This document shows, one piece after another, positions 16,180 through 25,298 of a stretch of DNA of 63,808 nucleotides. This stretch comes from Thalassoglobus neptunius. Lineage in GTDB: Bacteria > Planctomycetota > Planctomycetia > Planctomycetales > Planctomycetaceae. Location of the stretch: the NCBI RefSeq assembly GCF_007859735.1, contig NZ_SIHI01000019.1, forward strand, positions 1-63,808, written 5' to 3'. A program made the translations under genes and the position numbers. The notes beneath the pieces were generated by a model, which saw only the letters and a list, made by a program, of their open reading frames with translations, did not search any database and was not told the origin of the DNA. Position 1 is the first letter of the stretch. Each line of letters begins with the position of its first letter.

Positions 16180-16847
16180 TTGAGGACCTCCGCCAGGTTC
16201 TTCGCAGTGATGGCGCCCACCGCTGCGAACATAATCTCCTTCGCGATCGGAGTCGTCAGGAGCTGCAGGCGATTGATGACTTCGGGTGTGATGAAGTAGT
16301 TCACTGTGAGAGCTTCCACAGCAAACGACATCAGCTCATCGACGTTGATCTGCGTAAATCCATCTGCCGAGAGCAGGAGCTTCTCCCAGGCGTGGACCTG
16401 ATCGACATACGTCGCCCGGATGAAATGCCCATGCATCTGGCGGAGCGGTTGAAATCCCACCGTCCCGTCCGCCTGGTAGATCATCGCAGGCGGAATCTGC
16501 TTGGGAATCGGAATGAGCCAGCGATGGCCGTCTCCGAGCGAACGCCAGATCCCTGGGAACTGGTACGGTCGGGCGAGGTCCATCGGAGTGGGATTCTGCC
16601 CCTTGACGAATCCGATGTGATAGCGACCGGCATTCCCGCCCACGGGCAAAGCCGAGACCCACTCGATTTCACCGTCGAGCGGACCGCGTTGAGTGGGTGA
16701 CGTGCGGAGATAGATCCAGCCGTCTTTGCGTTCCGGACCCGGACCCTGAAAACAATCCAGATCGGTCCAGTCACCGAGTCCGACGTCGACCAGACGTTGG
16801 TGCTGATTGGTCGTGTCGTGGTGATTGAGCCAGATCTGAAACTGCAT
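16176..16847 (-). CDS. Conserved tail-assembly-region protein (223 aa)
   Basis: ATG 16847 (MQFQIWLNHHDT) is preferred over the frame start at 16895, which adds a non-conserved-looking basic stretch. The protein has a soluble alpha/beta N-terminal part with many Gly/Pro/Trp residues (GRYHIGFVKGQNPTPMDLARP; core YHIGFVKGQNPTP) and a helical C-terminus (LMSFAVEALTVNYFITPEV, LTTPIAKEIMFAAVGA). The stop overlaps the tape-measure start by 4 nt. Its position between tube protein and tape measure is where tail-assembly chaperones or their equivalents lie. Confidence 0.5.
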   Translation of the reverse strand: MQFQIWLNHHDTTNQHQRLVDVGLGDWTDLDCFQGPGPERKDGWIYLRTSPTQRGPLDGEIEWVSALPVGGNAGRYHIGFVKGQNPTPMDLARPYQFPGIWRSLGDGHRWLIPIPKQIPPAMIYQADGTVGFQPLRQMHGHFIRATYVDQVHAWEKLLLSADGFTQINVDELMSFAVEALTVNYFITPEVINRLQLLTTPIAKEIMFAAVGAITAKNLAEVLK

Positions 16848-16901
16848 GACTGAAATTCCGAATGAGGGGAGTACTTTGCGTTGTGAGGGGAGCATCCTCT
16901 C

Positions 16902-17807
16902 TTATGAGGGGAGTGCGTTTGTCACAGACCAGGTCATGGCTTTTCCGACCAGGCGAATCCGTCCGCTGGCATGACCCGTTGTTCCCCCGTTGATTTGTTC
17001 CGCGAATCCGACGCCCGCCCCGATCGACGCTTTTCCGTTCACACTGCCGGAAGCGTATCCACCGGCATCCGCTCGCTTTTTGAAGTAGGCATCGACACCC
17101 GAGGAGATGGCGAACGCTCCCAGCGAAAAGCCTCCCGAGGATGCGAACGAATCGATGTCTTCCAGCTCGATCGAGATCACCGGACGTCGTGAGGCAATGT
17201 AAATCCGTGTCGGATAGTCCCCTTTGCTGGCTCGCCACTTGTCGAGCGTGATGCCCGTGGAGACGGAGACCGACAGCACGTCCGTCACTGCGGTCGAATC
17301 AATCAGGACCGGACCCATCACAAACTGGCCGTTGAATGTTTGCGAAGCCAGTGAGTTCCCCGTTGACGCCGTGATCGGATCCGCACCACTCGATGAAATC
17401 GCATGAGCCTGAACCGTCGCAATTGCACCCGGTGAGTCACCGGATTCCTGTTCTTTGGAAGCAGAGATCTCGCTGCAGATCACCAGGCCGTTGGAGACTG
17501 CGGAAGCGAAGTGCGAATCGTCGCCCGCGAATGTGGCTCCGCTCGCTTTCTTGCGAAATGGAACGGTGATTCCCGTGGAAACCAGCAGGCCACTTGCGGG
17601 ATCGATGCCCCCCAGGACACCGACCAGGTCCGCCGTTTGAAACGTCGCGACTTGCTCGGCATCTCCCTGATAGATTTGCTGGGGATCAATTCCACCCGAG
17701 TGGAGTGCAATCGATTCCTCGATTGTCGTCGTCCAGCCTCCGTCCACGACCTGGCGGAGCGTCAGGCCGGATCCGAGGATTGCATCATAGACTCCGAATT
17801 GACTCAT
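16902..17807 (-). CDS. Major tail (tube) protein candidate (301 aa)
   Basis: Begins MSQFGVYDAILGSGLTLRQ. The chain alternates short beta strands (GLLVSTGITVPFRKK, VLSVSVSTGITLDKWRA, PVISIELEDIDSFAS) and ends with AMTWSVTNALPS, a layout typical of tube-forming beta-sandwich proteins. It follows the tail-completion genes and precedes the tape-measure region, the usual place for the major tail protein. There is no close family motif, so the call rests on context and composition. Confidence 0.5.
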   Translation of the reverse strand: MSQFGVYDAILGSGLTLRQVVDGGWTTTIEESIALHSGGIDPQQIYQGDAEQVATFQTADLVGVLGGIDPASGLLVSTGITVPFRKKASGATFAGDDSHFASAVSNGLVICSEISASKEQESGDSPGAIATVQAHAISSSGADPITASTGNSLASQTFNGQFVMGPVLIDSTAVTDVLSVSVSTGITLDKWRASKGDYPTRIYIASRRPVISIELEDIDSFASSGGFSLGAFAISSGVDAYFKKRADAGGYASGSVNGKASIGAGVGFAEQINGGTTGHASGRIRLVGKAMTWSVTNALPS

Positions 17808-17810
17808 CGA

Positions 17811-18278
17811 TCAGCTCCTGCGTTTTCGTTTACGTCGGTACTGGGCCTGCTTGGCGAGCTGTGGGAATCGACGCTCGCGGTAGGCAATGTTCTCTTTGCG
17901 TTCCTCGGGGGCGTGGGCCTCGATCTCACGTCGCTGAGTGACAGTCATCTTGCGGTGGGCTCGGGCTTGCCAGCTCCATCGCGTGGAGGTTTTGCGGACT
18001 TTGGAACTGCCCATGATCGCCCGAAACAGTTCACCAGTCGCGTAGTTCGGACGCAGAGGATCCTGTCCCTTCTTGACCTTGGCCTCCTGGGTTCGAATTG
18101 TTCTCCGAAAGTATCCGTAAGCGCCTGAGTTCGGGTTCGTGAACCTGTTTTTCGCGAAGTGCCTGGGGACTCGTTTGCGATGATGCCGTTCCCCAAGTTC
18201 GGCATTCATTCGAGCGTTGATCTGTCGGGCCCCGCGGGCCGTCACCAGGTCGGTTTCGAGTGTGCTCTTCACGCGCAT
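17811..18278 (-). CDS. Basic head-tail connector / tail-completion protein (155 aa)
   Basis: A very basic protein (RHHRKRVPRHFAKNRF, QYRRKRKRRS at the end). It carries NPNSGAYGYFRRT and NYATGELFRAIMG, the latter like the TG-x-L-xxxI segment of HK97 gp10-type tail-completion proteins. It abuts the terminator-like protein at 18279 directly (adjacent stop and start). A role in joining head and tail is inferred. The basic tail may contact packaged DNA. Confidence 0.5.
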   Translation of the reverse strand: MRVKSTLETDLVTARGARQINARMNAELGERHHRKRVPRHFAKNRFTNPNSGAYGYFRRTIRTQEAKVKKGQDPLRPNYATGELFRAIMGSSKVRKTSTRWSWQARAHRKMTVTQRREIEAHAPEERKENIAYRERRFPQLAKQAQYRRKRKRRS

Positions 18279-18752
18279 TTACTCGACCTCCCCGGTGAAG
18301 TAACAGGTCATGAACTCCGCTCCCTCGTTCATCTCCGGTTTGGCGAAGACCGCGATTTCCTCGATCGTGATGGATCGCAACGCGAGATAGGTCCCGGTCC
18401 CCGAAATCGACTCCAGGTCGTTGAGCAGACCTTCGACCAAACCTGCAAACCAGCGGTCCCGGGCGGCGTAGCCGGTGACTGCTCCCGGAATGGGGACTTC
18501 GACGGCGATCCAGATGGTGAGCTGGCTCGTCGACCAGCCGGAGCTGCTCGATTTGACCCGCGTCAACGGAGGCTCGATTCCGACGATGGCTCTCGGGATG
18601 GGATCGGAGCCATCATCCTCGGCATCCATGAAATAGATCGAGTCGAGGGCCTCGGTCGCATCCTCGGCATCGACGATCGTCTGAAACGTCTCCAGGTTGG
18701 AGACAAGTGTTTTGACGTTGTCGATGACAGCTTGCACGAAGTTCTGCGGCAT
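18279..18752 (-). CDS. Tail-terminator-like protein (157 aa)
   Basis: Alpha/beta protein with an N-terminal helix (MPQNFVQAVIDNVKTLVSN), a central strand set (TIWIAVEVPIPG) and a C-terminal strand (EGAEFMTCYFTGEVE) that fits the gpU/tail-terminator fold. It is encoded between the connector and basic tail-completion genes, the canonical place for the tail terminator. The length is normal for that family. No diagnostic motif; the assignment is by size, strand order and synteny. Confidence 0.5.
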   Translation of the reverse strand: MPQNFVQAVIDNVKTLVSNLETFQTIVDAEDATEALDSIYFMDAEDDGSDPIPRAIVGIEPPLTRVKSSSSGWSTSQLTIWIAVEVPIPGAVTGYAARDRWFAGLVEGLLNDLESISGTGTYLALRSITIEEIAVFAKPEMNEGAEFMTCYFTGEVE

Positions 18753-18764
18753 CCCTCGACCTCC

Positions 18765-19127
18765 TTACCGATGACGACGAGGGCGACCGTTGCCGGTTGT
18801 CCGCAGTTGTTCGCGATTGACGATGCGAATTGGGAGCAGCCCCAGTTCGGCGACTCCGATCGAGACGACATACCAGTCACGACCACCGATGGTGAACTTG
18901 TCCTTGCGGGTGATCGTGACCGAATCCGCCACTTCCAGTCGGGCGTAGATCTCGTATCCGTCACCCCGCTCTTCGTCGCGGTCCTCTTTCTCCTCGGGAA
19001 AGAACGCTGCCGTGATCGTCGCACTCGGCGCAGACCCACCGGGGTAGTGCGTGATCCCCTCGGCGAAATGATCCGCGTTGAGGAACACACTCCCTGCATG
19101 TTCGTTGATCAAGTCTCGCAGCGTCAT
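18765..19127 (-). CDS. Head-tail joining protein (120 aa)
   Basis: Begins MTLRDLINEHAGSVFLNADHF. It contains the phrase HFAEGITHYPGG followed by strand ITAAFFPEE and later DKFTIGGRDWYVVSIGVAELG. This pattern, with an N-terminal helix and then a beta barrel, is like FII-type head-tail joining proteins of lambda-like phages. It probably attaches below the portal. It is followed at 12 nt by the terminator-like gene. Confidence 0.55.
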   Translation of the reverse strand: MTLRDLINEHAGSVFLNADHFAEGITHYPGGSAPSATITAAFFPEEKEDRDEERGDGYEIYARLEVADSVTITRKDKFTIGGRDWYVVSIGVAELGLLPIRIVNREQLRTTGNGRPRRHR

Positions 19128-19154
19128 GGGATCTCGGACGTTGAGGAGGTTTGT

Positions 19155-19658
19155 TTACTCGGTGAAGTTCTCACCGTCAGTTGAGGTTTCAATCTGCTGC
19201 TTTCGGTCCGAGGGGCCGCTTTCCTGATTCTCGAACTCACCGCTCTCGTTGGGGAGGACGTTGTCGAGTGCGCGCTTCACGCGCGGAGACAACTCGGAAA
19301 ACTCGACCCCGTCGGACTCGTCCGTGTGCGGAGCTCCGATCAGTTCCAAAGAGACCAGGGACGTGGGACTCTCGCCCCCTTGCGAGACCTGTTGCACCGG
19401 ATGCAGGAGGTAAAGCCCTCGAGGAATCTCGATCGTCTCACCGGGTGTGATTTGCAGCACCGGGTTTTTCGTCGGGATCTCGGGTGTCGCCAGACCGAGC
19501 AGTCTGCGCACGACGTGAAGCCGTGCGTTCGCTCCAGCTTCGATCAGTTCGGACTGCTGATCGCTGGGCAGGGAATCGAACCGTTTCGTCGCTTCGTCGG
19601 TGTCAACCTGACACTGTTTGACGATGATGGCGATTCCGTAATCGCGATTGATAGTCAT
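19155..19658 (-). CDS. Phage head-completion-region protein (167 aa)
   Basis: The start MTINRDYGIAIIVKQ at 19658 is favoured over the longer frame, which overlaps an upstream polar stretch. Helical N-terminus, a motif TPEIPTKNPVLQITPGETIEIP (core NPVLQITPGETIEIP) that reads like a beta hairpin, and an acidic disordered tail (SPRVKRALDNVLPNESGEF). It lies between the decoration-like and joining genes. The role is unknown; a connector or head-completion function would suit the location. Confidence 0.5.
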   Translation of the reverse strand: MTINRDYGIAIIVKQCQVDTDEATKRFDSLPSDQQSELIEAGANARLHVVRRLLGLATPEIPTKNPVLQITPGETIEIPRGLYLLHPVQQVSQGGESPTSLVSLELIGAPHTDESDGVEFSELSPRVKRALDNVLPNESGEFENQESGPSDRKQQIETSTDGENFTE

Positions 19659-19749
19659 GGTGAGTTCTCGAAGGGAAGAAAGAAAAAATGACCCAGCGGC
19701 CGAGTCCCCTGGCAAGGATCAACACTCAGCCGCCAGATCAACAGGTGAA

Positions 19750-20430
19750 CTACTGGCGTCGACGCCCGCGAACGTACATGTTCGTGATCGTGACTCCATC
19801 GACGTTGGCATCGGCCGTTTTCTGCAGCTGGACAAACGGCTGCAGGCCACCGGCGTAGTTGGCCATCGAGAATGTCTGACCGATGGCGACCGGCTGTCCG
19901 TCGATAAAGAACCGCACGTCGCGTTTGCCGGTTCCAAACGAAATCAGGAAGTCGAGATACTCGTTGATGAGCGACTTTCCGGTCGCGACATCGTTGTTGT
20001 CGGTTGCGCCGTCATCGGTTTCGAGCACCAGGGCGGTGGTGTCATCCGCTCCGATCACTCGGAACAGGGCCGCTTCGGTAATCGAGTCGATCGCGTTATT
20101 GCGGGCGGAGGTGAGTCCGAACGCGAGCTGCGTCGTCGCGTCGAGGGCCGCCTGATTCATTTTGAGACGAAAGTACGCCTCGGTGATCGTGTCGATGTCG
20201 AACTGGAGGTTGTCCCCCATGTGGAGGCAGAGATTCTGGATCTCGGCCTGCGAGTCGAACGCCATGTTCACCGCTCCGGCATTCTCGCCCGGCACGAAGT
20301 TGTAGCTGGGCGAACCGGCGGAGCTGGTGTCCGCGATGATCAGTCCGTCGACGCCGTTACCCGACGTGGGCAGGGCACCATCGTGGGCGAACGACGGCTG
20401 CCAGTGGTAATGGTCTTTGCTTTGACTCAT
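19750..20430 (-). CDS. Capsid decoration-like jelly-roll protein (226 aa)
   Basis: ATG at 20430 (MSQSKDHYHWQPSFAHDG) is chosen, because the upstream part of the frame crosses the terminator hairpin. The chain is beta-rich with concanavalin-like spacing: TITEAYFRLKMNQAAL, ALFRVIGADDTTALVLETDD, YLDFLISFGTGKRDVRFFIDG, ITNMYVRGRRRQ. It directly follows the capsid gene after a terminator-like hairpin, the usual place of a decoration or cement protein. It may also be a head fibre. Confidence 0.55.
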   Translation of the reverse strand: MSQSKDHYHWQPSFAHDGALPTSGNGVDGLIIADTSSAGSPSYNFVPGENAGAVNMAFDSQAEIQNLCLHMGDNLQFDIDTITEAYFRLKMNQAALDATTQLAFGLTSARNNAIDSITEAALFRVIGADDTTALVLETDDGATDNNDVATGKSLINEYLDFLISFGTGKRDVRFFIDGQPVAIGQTFSMANYAGGLQPFVQLQKTADANVDGVTITNMYVRGRRRQ

Positions 20431-20473
20431 GGTCGCGATCCTCGCTGGAGGCAGAAAACAGAAGAAACGAAAG

Positions 20474-20499
20474 CCCCTGATCACGCGCGTGATCAGGGG
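20474..20499 (-). terminator. Strong hairpin after the capsid gene (CTGATCAC family)
   Basis: CCCCTGATCAC (20474-20484) pairs with GTGATCAGGGG (20489-20499) around GCGC: an 11-bp perfect stem. On the minus strand it is followed by CTTTCGTTTCTTC, moderately T-rich. It stands between the capsid stop (20517) and the decoration-like start (20430). It probably acts as a partial terminator or 3' stabiliser that raises the capsid dose. Confidence 0.6.
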
Positions 20500-20516
20500 T
20501 GAAAGAATTCGCCGGT

Positions 20517-23282
20517 TTACGCTTCGCCGGTGTGGTCCTGCATTCCGCGGAAGTCGAGCGGCTTGGATCCGACCGCGAAGTACAGGCGATTCCCGCCGCC
20601 AAGACGGGCGAACGATTCCTCGCTTTCCAGGACGGGCGCTTCCAGTCCCTCGAGATAGGCGTACTCGACTGTGTCGCAGTCCGAAGCGTCGGCAGCGGTG
20701 ATGAATCGCGTGTCCGAGCCTCCGCTGGCGGCGTCGAGTTCGGGTTCGACGATCGGCTCCAGGCGATTCTCCCAGGGGTTATTCGTCCCCGAGTTGCCGC
20801 CGGTGTTGATCGCCACACTTCGGGAGCTCAGCGCGGTCAGGATGATGTCATCGAGGGCGGAAGGGTACAGGCAATACTTCTGGACGAGGTTGAGTGCCCC
20901 CGATCCGTCGTCGTCGGTATTGAGTCCCCGTTGCTGACGCATCTTCCGCTGCATGACTCCGAACGCATTCACGTAGTCGGCAGGAGTCGTCAGGGCTCCG
21001 GTCGTCCGGTTGTTGTGACCGCCGCCCGCAATGGATGTCCCATTGAACAGGGCGATATTATCGGCGAGGGCCAGGTTGTCCTTCAGGTGCTGATAGATCA
21101 GCCGGTTCTCTTTGCGGATCATCGATTTCCCCATCTTCGTGGGGACATCCATGAACGCTCCGAGCGAATCGTTGAGAACCATTTCCCAGGTCCAGGTGAA
21201 CATCTTGCCCCAGATCGTGAGGCGGTACTGTTCCTTCCCGTCGGTCAGGGTCGTTTCATCGAATGACCCGTCTTCACCGATTGCGGTGGGATCCGAGACT
21301 TCCCCCGCGAGAACACGATGGACAGGCTTCATGTCCTGGATGTCTTCGCCCCGATGTGCCCAGAGCTTAAAGGTCGTGCGTCCGCTGTCCCAGCCGTTCC
21401 GCAACGTCACATTGGCAGCGTCGAGGAAAATGTTCGTAAACATTCCCGAGACATTGAAACTTCCGCTGGCAGCGTACAGGCTGCCGAGTCCCATTTCTCG
21501 GGGGTTGGCGCCGCCGACCAGACGTGCGACCGTCGCTTTCGGCAGGTTCATCACCCGGGCGGGATCGGCTCCGCCCTGGACGAGGCACTTGCGGGCGATC
21601 GCCACAGGGCTGCTCATGTCGCGGTTGCGAGTGTCCGGAGTGAACGGAATGTACTCGCCGCGCTGACGATCATAGATCTGCTGTGGCTGCCCCCCGCGGA
21701 GTGTCGCGGTGACAATCTGATCGCGGGCGGCAGCAACCATCTTGTCGGTCGCATCGGCGGTGACAGTGACGGGCAGCGACGCTCCTGCAGGAGGGTTCGC
21801 GGCCGTCGTGCGGGCATTGATCGTGTCGAGCACCTGACGAGTGGTTTGCGGACTCGCTTCGTGCGCAGTGATCAGCTCGGATTGCAGTTCGAGCCGTTCC
21901 TCCACAGTGAGTGATCCGCCAGCTGTGGCGACGAGCCCGATCAGATCGGAGATCGAGAGTTCACTGGAGCGTTGTGCGGCCTGCGCCGAATCAGTCAGAA
22001 CTTGCGTTCGTTCCAGTGTGGTACTGGCGGCTGTCGTGTTGCGATCGTGAGCTTGCTGGTCGGATTTCCATCCGAGGGCTTCGAGGATCTTCTCGTCGGT
22101 GTCGGGGACTTTCTGACCGTGGGCTTCAAAGTGTAGTTTGAGGGCCGCCATCGATTCCTCGGCTGTTGCGAGGGCACCGATCAGGCCAAGCTGGAGTAGT
22201 TTGTAGCGGATTTGTGGGTTCATCGCAGCGAGACTCCTTACAGGTGTTTGGGCAGCTCCGCTGCCAGGTGGGGTGCTTTCATGAGTGATGGTTTTGCGAT
22301 CCGATTGACCGAACAGTGCTCGTTCGAGGGCTTCGTCTTCGCGAATCTCAGGAGGTCGACCCGTGACGCCGAGTTCTGCCAGCAATGCACCGAAAGTCAT
22401 GATTCGGTCGATCAGCCCGACTTCGAGTGCTTCGGTTGAGTCCATGTACCGACCGTTCCCGTATCGGGTGGTCACAGTCTCTGTGTCGACTCCCCGATTG
22501 CGAGCCATCGTCTGCAGGAACTGTTGATGAGACCGATCGACTCGGGCCTGTAGTTCCCCGCGATGGAGATCGGAGAGTGGTTCGCAGGGCATTCCGCCCG
22601 CTTTGAATTCCGTTGAGCGAACCACGGAATAGGTCACACCTTCGAGCTTGTTCTTCTGGGAGACTTCGCGGTGGACAACGAGAACTCCAATCGAACCGAT
22701 CGCCCAGGCCGAAGGGGTCGCGACGATCTCGTCGGCTGCCGAGGCGATTTCAATCGCGGCAGAGCAGCAGAGTGGATCCACGAACGCGATGATCGGCTTC
22801 GTCCCGCGGGCGGCATAGATATGATCGCTGAGTTCCTGGACTCCGGAGATCTCCCCACCTGGCGAATCGCAGTGGATGACAATCGCTCCGACAGAATCGT
22901 CATTGAGAACATCATCGAACGATCGGGAGAACGACTCGACAGCAGTGCCTCCCGAGTGACGAGTCATCAGGTTGGAACGCTGCACAATCGTTCCGTGGAG
23001 ATGCAGGATGGCAACCCGCGATCCCGATTCCGCTCCGTTCGTCCGGCTGATCTGACGAGAGTTCCCCACTGCCAGGGGTTGGAACTCAACCAGAGGAGCG
23101 TGTTCATCAGGCAGTGTCGCTTCGGGAGGATCCTGACCGTCGATCACAGATTCGATCAGAGCGGTGATCTCGCCGAGTTTCGATGGAAGGATCGCGAGAG
23201 GTTGATCGTAGATCCGGGACTGGATCCCTTTGAGTTGGCGACGTCGACGTTTGCGTTGAGCGGTGGACAGCGGGCGCGGCAT
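20517..23282 (-). CDS. S49-type prohead protease fused to major capsid protein (921 aa)
   Basis: Residues about 90-330 are an SppA/S49-like serine protease: HCDSPGGEISG forms the oxyanion region, FVDPLCCSAAIEIASAAD holds the nucleophile serine (in CSAA) and STEFKAGGMP the catalytic lysine. Residues 350-530 are a helical linker, likely scaffold. Residues about 560-921 form the HK97-type capsid protein (FNGTSIAGGG, YLEGLEAPVLESEESF, GLNTDDDGSG). Such ClpP/S49-protease-capsid fusions are known in prophages; cleavage must release the mature capsid subunit. The ATG lies directly after the portal stop (TAG ATG reading on the minus strand). Confidence 0.85.
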   Translation of the reverse strand: MPRPLSTAQRKRRRRQLKGIQSRIYDQPLAILPSKLGEITALIESVIDGQDPPEATLPDEHAPLVEFQPLAVGNSRQISRTNGAESGSRVAILHLHGTIVQRSNLMTRHSGGTAVESFSRSFDDVLNDDSVGAIVIHCDSPGGEISGVQELSDHIYAARGTKPIIAFVDPLCCSAAIEIASAADEIVATPSAWAIGSIGVLVVHREVSQKNKLEGVTYSVVRSTEFKAGGMPCEPLSDLHRGELQARVDRSHQQFLQTMARNRGVDTETVTTRYGNGRYMDSTEALEVGLIDRIMTFGALLAELGVTGRPPEIREDEALERALFGQSDRKTITHESTPPGSGAAQTPVRSLAAMNPQIRYKLLQLGLIGALATAEESMAALKLHFEAHGQKVPDTDEKILEALGWKSDQQAHDRNTTAASTTLERTQVLTDSAQAAQRSSELSISDLIGLVATAGGSLTVEERLELQSELITAHEASPQTTRQVLDTINARTTAANPPAGASLPVTVTADATDKMVAAARDQIVTATLRGGQPQQIYDRQRGEYIPFTPDTRNRDMSSPVAIARKCLVQGGADPARVMNLPKATVARLVGGANPREMGLGSLYAASGSFNVSGMFTNIFLDAANVTLRNGWDSGRTTFKLWAHRGEDIQDMKPVHRVLAGEVSDPTAIGEDGSFDETTLTDGKEQYRLTIWGKMFTWTWEMVLNDSLGAFMDVPTKMGKSMIRKENRLIYQHLKDNLALADNIALFNGTSIAGGGHNNRTTGALTTPADYVNAFGVMQRKMRQQRGLNTDDDGSGALNLVQKYCLYPSALDDIILTALSSRSVAINTGGNSGTNNPWENRLEPIVEPELDAASGGSDTRFITAADASDCDTVEYAYLEGLEAPVLESEESFARLGGGNRLYFAVGSKPLDFRGMQDHTGEA

Positions 23283-24878
23283 CTATTCCGTCTCCTGTTG
23301 TTCGGGGGAGTCCTCGGGAGTCTCTTCGGGTGCTGAGCTGGGAGCAGGCTCGGCCGTAGCAGCCAGGCCCGAATCCTCCAGTTCCCTCTGTTCGGATTCG
23401 AGAAGTTTGCGGGACTTCTTCCAGGAGCGCCCTTCGGTCCCCGCGATCTCGGTTCGGGAGACGAGTTTGTCGGCAATCCGCTGATGATTTGCGGTTGCGT
23501 CGTCTTTGGGGTTCGGAGACTCCCAGCCGGGTGCCTGCCAGTCTTGAGCGTCCAGCAGTTCGTCCCGCTCCTGCAGGTACTGTGTCGGAGAGGGAAAGCC
23601 CGGCGTCAATGCGCCCACAGCTGCTCGATCGAAGCGTTCCACTGTGGGATTCCCGAAGTGGCAGATCGAGAAATCCTGCATCGGCCGAAAGCGTTTTTTG
23701 TCACCACCGCGTGTCATGCGAGCGGCGGAGAAATTCGCCTTGCCGTAGTTGCGAGTCAGTTCCTGCCAGGAGAGGTTGGCTCCAATGGCAATCGACTCTT
23801 GAATCAACGTGACCCATGTCACGGCGTCGCCGCCGGGAACATTCGGACCGGTCCCTTTGATTTCATCTTCCGGAGATCCATGCCAGATCATCCCCGATTG
23901 ATGTTCATCGATTTTGTTGCCAGCCAGGTCGGTCAGGTAGCCATCCTGACTCTGCACACCATTGTCGTCGTTCGAGGGAGTCGCCGTCGTAATCATGTAC
24001 GCCCATTGCGACTTGAGCGTCGACGCATCCAGCTCGTTGTCGGTGATGTAGCCGAGTGACCAGATCCACCTGAGCGCCTGTTTGAGCAACGTTGTCCCGC
24101 GCTTCTGTCCCGTCCGTTCCTTCATGTATCCGTATTCGCAGGTCTCACGAGCGAGGCGGACCGTGGCGAGTGGATCATGGGTGAGATCGTTGGGATGCGA
24201 TTTCAGAACGTGATAGGCCACAGTGCGACCGGTCGCGGGATCAATTTCATGTCCCTGATGGATCCGGTTGGCCGTCTTCGGATTGCCGGGAACGGTCTGC
24301 AAATGATCGGCGAATCGCTCCTCGGGGATCAGTTCGAGCGAGATCGGAATTCGCTGGGATCGACGGGGACGATCCACAAAATGAATCAGGCATCCACCAC
24401 CAACGAGTATCTCACGCAGCCATGTCTGCTGTAGTCCGTAAATCGTCTGCTCGCCGGTCAGGTCGGCCTCGCGAGTCGAGTGGGCCGTCAGTCCGCCCCA
24501 GCGGTCCCAGGCCTTCGACCAGTCTTCGCCGTTCTCGAGGTGATTGCGGTGCGGAATGATGCCGCATTCGATGACGTTGGCGACATAAGACTCGACGGCG
24601 CTCTTGGCCCAGGGGTTGTTGAGGTAGAGATCCCAGGCCCGTTCACGGAGCAACTTGCCATCCATCGCAAACATGCGATTCGGACCGATGGTCCCCGGTC
24701 GCCAGTCGGCGGACATTCTGTCCAATTGTCCGCCTCGATAGCCTCCGCGTCCTGATGATCCCCAGGGAAACATCCAGAACGGATCGCTGTCCGACCGTGG
24801 CGATCGAGCTGCGGTTTTGGATTGACCTGCAAATCGAAAGGCCTGAACTGCGGCCTGTAACCTCCGAAACAGATTCAT
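23283..24878 (-). CDS. Phage portal protein, lambda type (531 aa)
   Basis: Forms the dodecameric DNA gate of the capsid and docks the terminase. The N-terminal half has the lambda-portal signature: LLRERAWDLYLNNPWAKSAV followed by VANVIECGIIPH, then SLELIPEERFADHL and HGSPEDEIKGTGPN. The acidic, glutamine-rich C-terminal tail (from about residue 490) is typical. Length is normal. It overlaps the gpW-like gene by 4 nt and abuts the protease-capsid gene. Confidence 0.88.
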   Translation of the reverse strand: MNLFRRLQAAVQAFRFAGQSKTAARSPRSDSDPFWMFPWGSSGRGGYRGGQLDRMSADWRPGTIGPNRMFAMDGKLLRERAWDLYLNNPWAKSAVESYVANVIECGIIPHRNHLENGEDWSKAWDRWGGLTAHSTREADLTGEQTIYGLQQTWLREILVGGGCLIHFVDRPRRSQRIPISLELIPEERFADHLQTVPGNPKTANRIHQGHEIDPATGRTVAYHVLKSHPNDLTHDPLATVRLARETCEYGYMKERTGQKRGTTLLKQALRWIWSLGYITDNELDASTLKSQWAYMITTATPSNDDNGVQSQDGYLTDLAGNKIDEHQSGMIWHGSPEDEIKGTGPNVPGGDAVTWVTLIQESIAIGANLSWQELTRNYGKANFSAARMTRGGDKKRFRPMQDFSICHFGNPTVERFDRAAVGALTPGFPSPTQYLQERDELLDAQDWQAPGWESPNPKDDATANHQRIADKLVSRTEIAGTEGRSWKKSRKLLESEQRELEDSGLAATAEPAPSSAPEETPEDSPEQQETE

Positions 24879-25108
24879 CGACGCCCCCGCCTTGGACTGC
24901 CGAGATGAATGCGTCTGTTACTCGCAGCGACTTCCCTCTTCAACCTGTCCCGCTGATCGAAGAGTTGTTCGAGCAACCTCGGAAAATCCGCCCGTTTCCA
25001 GGATCGATTCCCGTAGGAATACTCCTGCGTCGTGTCCGAGTTCATGGCCTGCAGCAAGTTCGCGATCGCCGCTTCGACTGCTGTCAGTAGAGATTGGGGA
25101 GTTGTCAT
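24875..25108 (-). CDS. gpW-like head-tail joining protein (77 aa)
   Basis: Small helical protein beginning MTTPQSLLTAVEAAIANLLQ with the phrase QEYSYGNRSWKRADFPRLLE, the tell-tale of lambda gpW (a Y-x-x-G...x-x-d-l-x-x-L pattern). It ends with a basic tail. gpW stabilises the filled head and binds the portal. It overlaps the portal start by 4 nt (ATGA), as lambda W sits directly before B. Confidence 0.75.
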   Translation of the reverse strand: MTTPQSLLTAVEAAIANLLQAMNSDTTQEYSYGNRSWKRADFPRLLEQLFDQRDRLKREVAASNRRIHLGSPRRGRR

Positions 25109-25298
25109 GGCCCCACTGAACCACTAGCCGCCCAAATTTCGAAGACCAGTTTACCAGCGCTGGTACAAGATTTTGAAAATCGTGCCCCCGCAAACGAAAG
25201 AAAGCGTGATGAGCCCAACGACTCATCACGCTTTGCCCGGTTCCCTCGTTCCACGAAGGGCAGTTTGATCCTACCGACAACCTGTCGGCTGGCAACAA
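25109..25298. promoter_or_regulatory. Intergenic control region with three hairpins between terminase and head genes
   Basis: No gene fits here. It contains the perfect palindrome TACCAGCGCTGGTA (25152-25165), a 13-bp perfect hairpin AAAGCGTGATGAG...CTCATCACGCTTT (25201-25234, 8-nt loop) and CCGACA-ACC-TGTCGG (25274-25288). Elsewhere the operon is tightly packed, so this 190-bp gap probably holds a terminator/attenuator plus an internal promoter that separates terminase and head expression. Confidence 0.5.
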
